64,000 nt of DNA from an uncultured Kordia sp. Lineage in GTDB: Bacteria > Bacteroidota > Bacteroidia > Flavobacteriales > Flavobacteriaceae. How positions within the stretch are numbered: position 1 is the first letter of the stretch; every line of letters starts with the position of its first letter. The stretch is from contig NZ_CANMEZ010000003.1 of the NCBI RefSeq assembly GCF_947496985.1, positions 310,001 through 374,000 of the forward strand, read 5' to 3'. Positions 59,990 to 64,000 of the stretch are shown one piece after another. The notes beneath the pieces were generated by a model. It saw only the letters and a list, made by a program, of their open reading frames with translations, did no database searches and was not told where the DNA came from. The translations under genes and the position numbers were made by a program.

Positions 59990-61138
59990 ATGACCAGTAT
60001 GAATTTTAACTATGGAAAAGGATTTACTTTTAGTAAGCACATTCCAGAAGAAGTATCGCATTTTGATCGTGTGTTTGACATTTTTAAAGACATTCTTACA
60101 CATACTTCAGGCGATATAGAAGAAGCGTTTGAATGGTTAGATACGCTTGATAAAGAATACAACATTTTTACAGACGAATATACATTGCAAGACTTTGAAA
60201 ACGACCTGAAAAAGCGTGGTTATATCAAAGAAGAAATTGATCCCGAAAAAGGAAATACAGGCAACGGAAGCGGAAAAGGAAAGAATGTATTAACCGCCAA
60301 ACTTGAATCTGCGTTGCGTGCATATGCGTTAGATCAAATATTTGGGAAGCTAAAAAAAAGTGGTTTAGGAAATCATAATACTTCAAAACTTGGAAAAGGA
60401 GATGAGCACAATGGAGAACATCGGGCATATCAATTTGGAGACGATTTGGCAATGATAAATATGACAGAAAGCATCAAAAATGCACAAGTCAATAACGGAA
60501 TAAGTGATTTACGTCTTACCGAAAATGATCTCATCGTTGAAGAAACCAAACACAAAGCCCAAATGAGTACTGTGTTGATGATTGATATCAGTCATTCAAT
60601 GATTCTGTATGGAGAAGATCGCATCACGCCTGCAAAAAAAGTGGCAATGGCATTGGTAGAATTGATTCATCGTAAATATCCAAAAGATTCGATTGATGTA
60701 ATTGTATTTGGAAACGAAGCTTGGCCGATTAAGATTAAAGATTTACCATATTTAAAAGTTGGTCCGTATCATACAAATACGGTTGCAGGATTGGAATTGG
60801 CAATGGATATTCTTCGCCGAAAGCGAAACACCAATAAACAAATTTTCATGATTACGGACGGAAAACCAAGTTGTATTCAGTTGCCGACAGGAGAATTTTA
60901 CAAAAACAGTTTTGGATTAGACGAAATGATTGTCTCAAAATGTTTAAACAAAGCTGCTCAAGCGCGAAAATTGAAAATTCCAATTACAACTTTCATGATT
61001 GCAAAAGATCCACACTTACGACGATTTGTAGAACTATTTACAGAACAAAATAGGGGAAAAGCATTTCTAACAGGTCTGTCAGGTTTGGGACAAATGATTT
61101 TTGAAGATTACGAAAAAAACAGAAAACGAAGAATATAA
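59990..61138 (+). CDS. canonical vWA-domain protein, chelatase-partner type
   Basis: A 382-residue soluble protein. The N-terminal 170 residues are a helical, charged region with a glycine linker (GNTGNGSGKGKN). The vWA domain starts at about 195 with VLMIDISHSMILYGEDRITP, an intact DxSxS MIDAS, then DVIVFGNEAWPIK and IFMITDGKPSCIQLPTGEF (the TDG motif). It is the typical partner of magnesium-chelatase/MoxR ATPases in Bacteroidota. Such an ATPase lies at 63264 but is separated by three minus-strand genes. The ATG at 59990 is the frame start; an internal ATG at 59999 is possible. Confidence 0.85.
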   Translation: MTSMNFNYGKGFTFSKHIPEEVSHFDRVFDIFKDILTHTSGDIEEAFEWLDTLDKEYNIFTDEYTLQDFENDLKKRGYIKEEIDPEKGNTGNGSGKGKNVLTAKLESALRAYALDQIFGKLKKSGLGNHNTSKLGKGDEHNGEHRAYQFGDDLAMINMTESIKNAQVNNGISDLRLTENDLIVEETKHKAQMSTVLMIDISHSMILYGEDRITPAKKVAMALVELIHRKYPKDSIDVIVFGNEAWPIKIKDLPYLKVGPYHTNTVAGLELAMDILRRKRNTNKQIFMITDGKPSCIQLPTGEFYKNSFGLDEMIVSKCLNKAAQARKLKIPITTFMIAKDPHLRRFVELFTEQNRGKAFLTGLSGLGQMIFEDYEKNRKRRI

Positions 61139-61152
61139 ATATTTTATATCTA

Positions 61153-61192
61153 AAAAAAGGACATTTGATATTAAACCAAGTGTCCTTTTTTG
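61153..61192. terminator. bidirectional terminator
   Basis: AAAAAGGACA and TGTCCTTTTT form a stem with a loop of about 16-18 nt between the convergent vWA gene and the 61215 gene. Confidence 0.75.
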
Positions 61193-61214
61193 TATAATAT
61201 TTCTATGTTGTAAT

Positions 61215-61724
61215 TTAGCTCTCTTTCTTTAGATATTTAGAGGTAATTAAAGCAATTGGTAGTCCAACTAATACCATATGCCAAACAATACCCACAATTG
61301 CCAATCCAATATCAAAAGGACCTTTTGGAATATTTGAATATGGTAAAACAAGTAGATTCATAAATAACCAAATGACGAACCCATAAAGTAATCCCATTAA
61401 TACTTTGTTATTGCGTAATAAACTTATTTTAGGATAGGCAAAGAAGTAAATAATAGCAGCTACATACGCTATTAAAAAGTGGAAAAAAGTTCCAATAAGG
61501 ATCATTCCTACTCCTCCGTTTATGGCTTCAGGACCGTAAACACCTGCTGCAATGAATTGTAATACCTGTAAAGGATTTAAACCAAAATAAATATAATATA
61601 CTATTACTCCAGCGATTGAATCTAAAATACCTGATATTAAACCAGACCATAAAATAGTCTTAATAGGACTTGATGATCTCGTGAAATCAAATGATAAAAA
61701 AGAAGTTTTTTTATGTTGTTCCAT
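61215..61724 (-). CDS. four-helix membrane protein, YagU/DUF1440-like
   Basis: A 169-residue protein with four hydrophobic segments (about 22-45, 73-95, 107-127 and 139-160). The beginning of the first (LWSGLISGILDSIAGVIVYY) and the KGPFDIGLAIVGIVWHMVLV region resemble the YagU/DUF1440 group of inner-membrane proteins, a moderate match only. It is 5 bp downstream of the AhpD-like gene, so the two are co-transcribed. Confidence 0.6.
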   Translation of the reverse strand: MEQHKKTSFLSFDFTRSSSPIKTILWSGLISGILDSIAGVIVYYIYFGLNPLQVLQFIAAGVYGPEAINGGVGMILIGTFFHFLIAYVAAIIYFFAYPKISLLRNNKVLMGLLYGFVIWLFMNLLVLPYSNIPKGPFDIGLAIVGIVWHMVLVGLPIALITSKYLKKES

Positions 61725-61729
61725 GTTTT

Positions 61730-62278
61730 TTAAATTTTTGAGACTTCTGGAAAGTCAATTGGTACTTGAGTAATATTATGGAGATAATTTGTGATTGTTT
61801 TTTCTCCAATTTGTAGAATAACATCTACTAAATGACCTTGGTTGTAACCTTCATTAAAAAATAACTCTAAATATTGTGGCAGCACTTTTCCTCGCGTATT
61901 CACAATATTTTGACTTAGTTTAACAAGGGCATTTAACTTATCATCAAAAGCGGCTTGCCCACTTCTTAATTCAAGAGCTTGCTCATCGGTAAATCCATTC
62001 ATTTTTCCAATCGTAGTATGAGCAGCTCTGCAATAATTGCATTCATTTACTTCACTTACAATTAAATTAATGGCTTCTTTTTCTTTATTACTCAATGAAG
62101 ATTTCTCGTTTTGAAAAGAGATATAACGATTCAATCCATTATCAGATAATCCTAATGTTGCAAAAAGATTTGGCATAAAACCTACCGATTTTATGATTGC
62201 GTCATACACAGGTAAATTGTCTATAGACATTTGTTCCCTTTTAGGAACCTCGAAGTTAATTTTTAAATTTTTTTTCAT
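61730..62278 (-). CDS. carboxymuconolactone decarboxylase / AhpD-like protein
   Basis: I start at the ATG at 62278, giving MKKNLKINFEVPKREQM (182 residues); the frame extends to 62314 without a good start. NECNYCRAAHTTIG (near 92) is the CxxC-x-x-x-H motif of the alkylhydroperoxidase AhpD/CMD family, with EKEAINLIVSEV before it. The CxxCxxxH triad is intact, so peroxidase or redox activity is plausible. It sits between a divergent-type regulator upstream and a membrane protein downstream. Confidence 0.85.
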   Translation of the reverse strand: MKKNLKINFEVPKREQMSIDNLPVYDAIIKSVGFMPNLFATLGLSDNGLNRYISFQNEKSSLSNKEKEAINLIVSEVNECNYCRAAHTTIGKMNGFTDEQALELRSGQAAFDDKLNALVKLSQNIVNTRGKVLPQYLELFFNEGYNQGHLVDVILQIGEKTITNYLHNITQVPIDFPEVSKI

Positions 62279-62371
62279 TTTTTTGTATCTTATTTTGCAA
62301 AGATGGAGATACAAAAAACGTTGTGAATTCAGCTATCTGAAGAAATTTTGTTCAGGTAGTTGAACATTTTA

Positions 62372-62959
62372 TCAATTGGAAGTTAATAGATTGCGTATTT
62401 CACTTAGATACTGTTTAGATATACCTAAGTAAGATGCTATCATATATTGTGGTATTCGTTGCTCAAATGCTTTATATTCTTTTCTAAATAATAAATATCT
62501 TTCTTTGGCAGGAAGGCTTAAATTATTAATGATACGCTTTTCAAGAGTTATAGAAACTTTTTGAAAAAGAAGACGAAAAAAATGCTCGAATTGAGGAATT
62601 TCAAGATTTAAACACTCAAAGGCTTGCAATGAAATTTGAATAACTTCTGTATTTTCTAAACATTGAATATTTGTATTGGCAATATCTTGATTAATAAAAC
62701 TTGGTAAGTCGGTAGCCCACCAATTTTCAATTGCAAATCGAAAAATATGCTCGTTGCCTTCACTATCTATATGAAAAGTTTTTGTGACACCAGAAACAAC
62801 AAAATTTAATGTTTTACAAGGATCTCCTTGTTGTAATATATATTGACCTTTTAAATACGTTCTGTTATTTATTTTAGATACTAATAACGATTCCTCTTTA
62901 TTAGAAAGTGGAATGGAATTTTTTATATAACGTATAAAGTTAGAAGTATTCGTTTTCAT
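62372..62959 (-). CDS. Crp/Fnr-family transcriptional regulator
   Basis: A 195-residue protein with a beta-roll (TYLKGQYILQQGDPCKTLNF, then VSGVTKTFHIDSEGNEHIFR) and a C-terminal HTH (MIASYLGISKQYLSEIRNLL). It is the second Crp/Fnr-type regulator within 5 kb and is clearly diverged from the 58481 protein. It reads on the same strand as the AhpD-like and membrane genes, with 93 bp before the AhpD start, and likely controls them. Confidence 0.85.
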   Translation of the reverse strand: MKTNTSNFIRYIKNSIPLSNKEESLLVSKINNRTYLKGQYILQQGDPCKTLNFVVSGVTKTFHIDSEGNEHIFRFAIENWWATDLPSFINQDIANTNIQCLENTEVIQISLQAFECLNLEIPQFEHFFRLLFQKVSITLEKRIINNLSLPAKERYLLFRKEYKAFEQRIPQYMIASYLGISKQYLSEIRNLLTSN

Positions 62960-63263
62960 TATTGGATACAGCGCTTAGTGAGTGAAAAGTTAAGTTCGAT
63001 ATAGTTTTTTCTAAAATACAAATTAAAAATATGACAGATCATCATTTAATGTCTAATAACAATCTTACGATATTATTTGAATCACTTGTATAAAGTTATG
63101 TCGAATCTAAAAGACAAATTATACATTAATAATATAGATAATTAACGTTGAATATCTTTTTTCGAGAATTCTTAACGAAAAACACTCACTATATTTAGAA
63201 AAAAGAACGTTATACATTAATTTTATAGAGTTCTATACGACTACTGAAAAAGAATAAAAAAAT
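62960..63263. other. 304-bp AT-rich intergenic region
   Basis: This divergent spacer separates the Crp/Fnr gene from the chelatase-like ATPase. I see no gene, repeat or clear promoter box. Confidence 0.4.
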
Positions 63264-64000
63264 ATGCAAAAAGAAATCACACTCAAAGAATTAAAAAATT
63301 CTGGATACATCAATAAAACCATTAGTGAAGAATTACAAGCAAACTTAATAGCTCGAATCAAAGCAAATGAACCTATTTTTGAAGGATTGTTAGGTTATGA
63401 AGATACCGTAATTCCACAACTGAAAAAAGCAATTTTAGCCGGACATCATATCAATCTATTAGGACTGCGTGGACAAGCTAAAACACGAATTGCGCGTAGC
63501 ATGGTAGACTTACTCGATGAATATATGCCAATTGTGAAAGGTTCTGAAATCAATGATAGTCCGTTTCAACCAATTTCTAAATATGCAAGAGATTTACTAG
63601 CAGAACACGAAGATGAAACGCCAATAGCTTGGGTGCATCGTTCAGAACGTTTCTTTGAAAAATTAGCCACACCAGATGTAAATGTATCTGATTTAATTGG
63701 AGATATTGACCCAATTAAAGCGGCAACTTTAAAATTACCGTATTCAGACGAACGCGTATTGCATTATGGCATGATTCCACGTGCAAATCGATCGATATTT
63801 GTAATTAATGAATTGCCAGATTTACAAGCACGTATTCAAGTGTCATTATTCAATATTTTACAAGAAGGAGATGTTCAAATTCGTGGTTTTCAGTTACGAA
63901 TGCCGTTAGATATTCAATTTGTTTTTACGGCTAATCCAGAAGATTATACGAATAGAGGAAGTATAGTAACACCATTAAAAGATAGAATTGGTTCACAGAT
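63264..64000 (+). CDS. magnesium-chelatase-like AAA+ ATPase (3' end outside window)
   Basis: The 245 visible residues start MQKEITLKELKNSGYINKTI at the ATG at 63264. NLLGLRGQAKTRIARSMVDL (near 75) is the Walker A loop, with RGQAKT in place of GPPGTGKT. RSIFVINELPDLQARIQVSL (near 175) holds the Walker B with I-N-E replacing D-E, and VFTANPEDYTNRGSIVTPLK (near 218) is sensor 1 and the ChlI-type insert. It belongs to the Bacteroidota magnesium-chelatase family that pairs with the vWA protein (59990). The C-terminal lid lies outside the window. Confidence 0.85.
   Translation, partial: MQKEITLKELKNSGYINKTISEELQANLIARIKANEPIFEGLLGYEDTVIPQLKKAILAGHHINLLGLRGQAKTRIARSMVDLLDEYMPIVKGSEINDSPFQPISKYARDLLAEHEDETPIAWVHRSERFFEKLATPDVNVSDLIGDIDPIKAATLKLPYSDERVLHYGMIPRANRSIFVINELPDLQARIQVSLFNILQEGDVQIRGFQLRMPLDIQFVFTANPEDYTNRGSIVTPLKDRIGSQ

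Noticed and set aside
1-64000. CRISPR arrays, tRNA, rRNA, transposases and prophage genes
   Set aside because: I looked for repeat-spacer patterns, tRNA-like arms and transposase motifs and saw none; a covariance or HMM search would be needed to exclude short or divergent cases.

Overview
The window is AT-rich, densely coded chromosomal DNA of a Bacteroidota member, most likely a marine Flavobacteriaceae close to Kordia. This rests on type A and type B T9SS sorting domains, a type B L31, the L34-carB neighbourhood, Bacteroidota-type promoters (TTG about 19 bp before TAnnTTTG), many small lipoproteins, and a GG-leader peptide of the Bacteroidota class I lanthipeptide type. The genus is an inference. 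I saw no rRNA, tRNA, insertion sequence, prophage or CRISPR array.

Layout. 1-5.6 kb: histidine utilisation (hutG cut by the window edge, hutI), a membrane AraC regulator, an isoprenylcysteine-methyltransferase-like protein and an Asp/Glu racemase. 5.7-8.8 kb: two related T9SS secreted proteins, one an endonuclease I. 10.3-15.2 kb: an ECF sigma factor, a candidate anti-sigma factor, a Spy-like protein, two YHYH proteins, a YwqK-like lipoprotein and a SCO protein. A 29-nt promoter-like box occurs three times here. 15.3-20.8 kb: a membrane protein, a BNR-repeat lipoprotein and a giant membrane patatin. 21-22.6 kb: a second sigma/anti-sigma/Spy-like operon. 22.8-32.7 kb: lipid-flippase-type ABC exporter, phosphoglucomutase, T9SS type B protein, glycosyltransferase, L31 and a GlmU-like protein. 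32.8-34.2 kb: four small mosaic single-pass membrane paralogues. 34.4-41.6 kb: OppA-like lipoprotein, MtaB, META/DUF6438 lipoprotein, a hydrolase and an MltD-type transglycosylase.

41.8-49.0 kb is the most distinctive region. Six overlapping or abutting genes encode a RavA-like MoxR ATPase, a predicted vWA/beta-propeller protein and four accessory proteins, two of them membrane anchored. It matches the general plan of the MoxR-vWA-beta-propeller (bpX) ternary systems known from comparative genomics, which have no established function. It is followed by a BNR lipoprotein and an orphan RiPP precursor at 50.2 kb.

50.5-64 kb: L34, carB, rsgA, a class C beta-lactamase-like hydrolase, a GNAT, two Crp/Fnr regulators with small neighbouring operons, a canonical vWA protein and a magnesium-chelatase-like ATPase cut by the window edge. 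The vWA and the ATPase are probably partners, here separated by a minus-strand cassette.

All functions come from reading the sequence and from recalled family knowledge; no database search was run.
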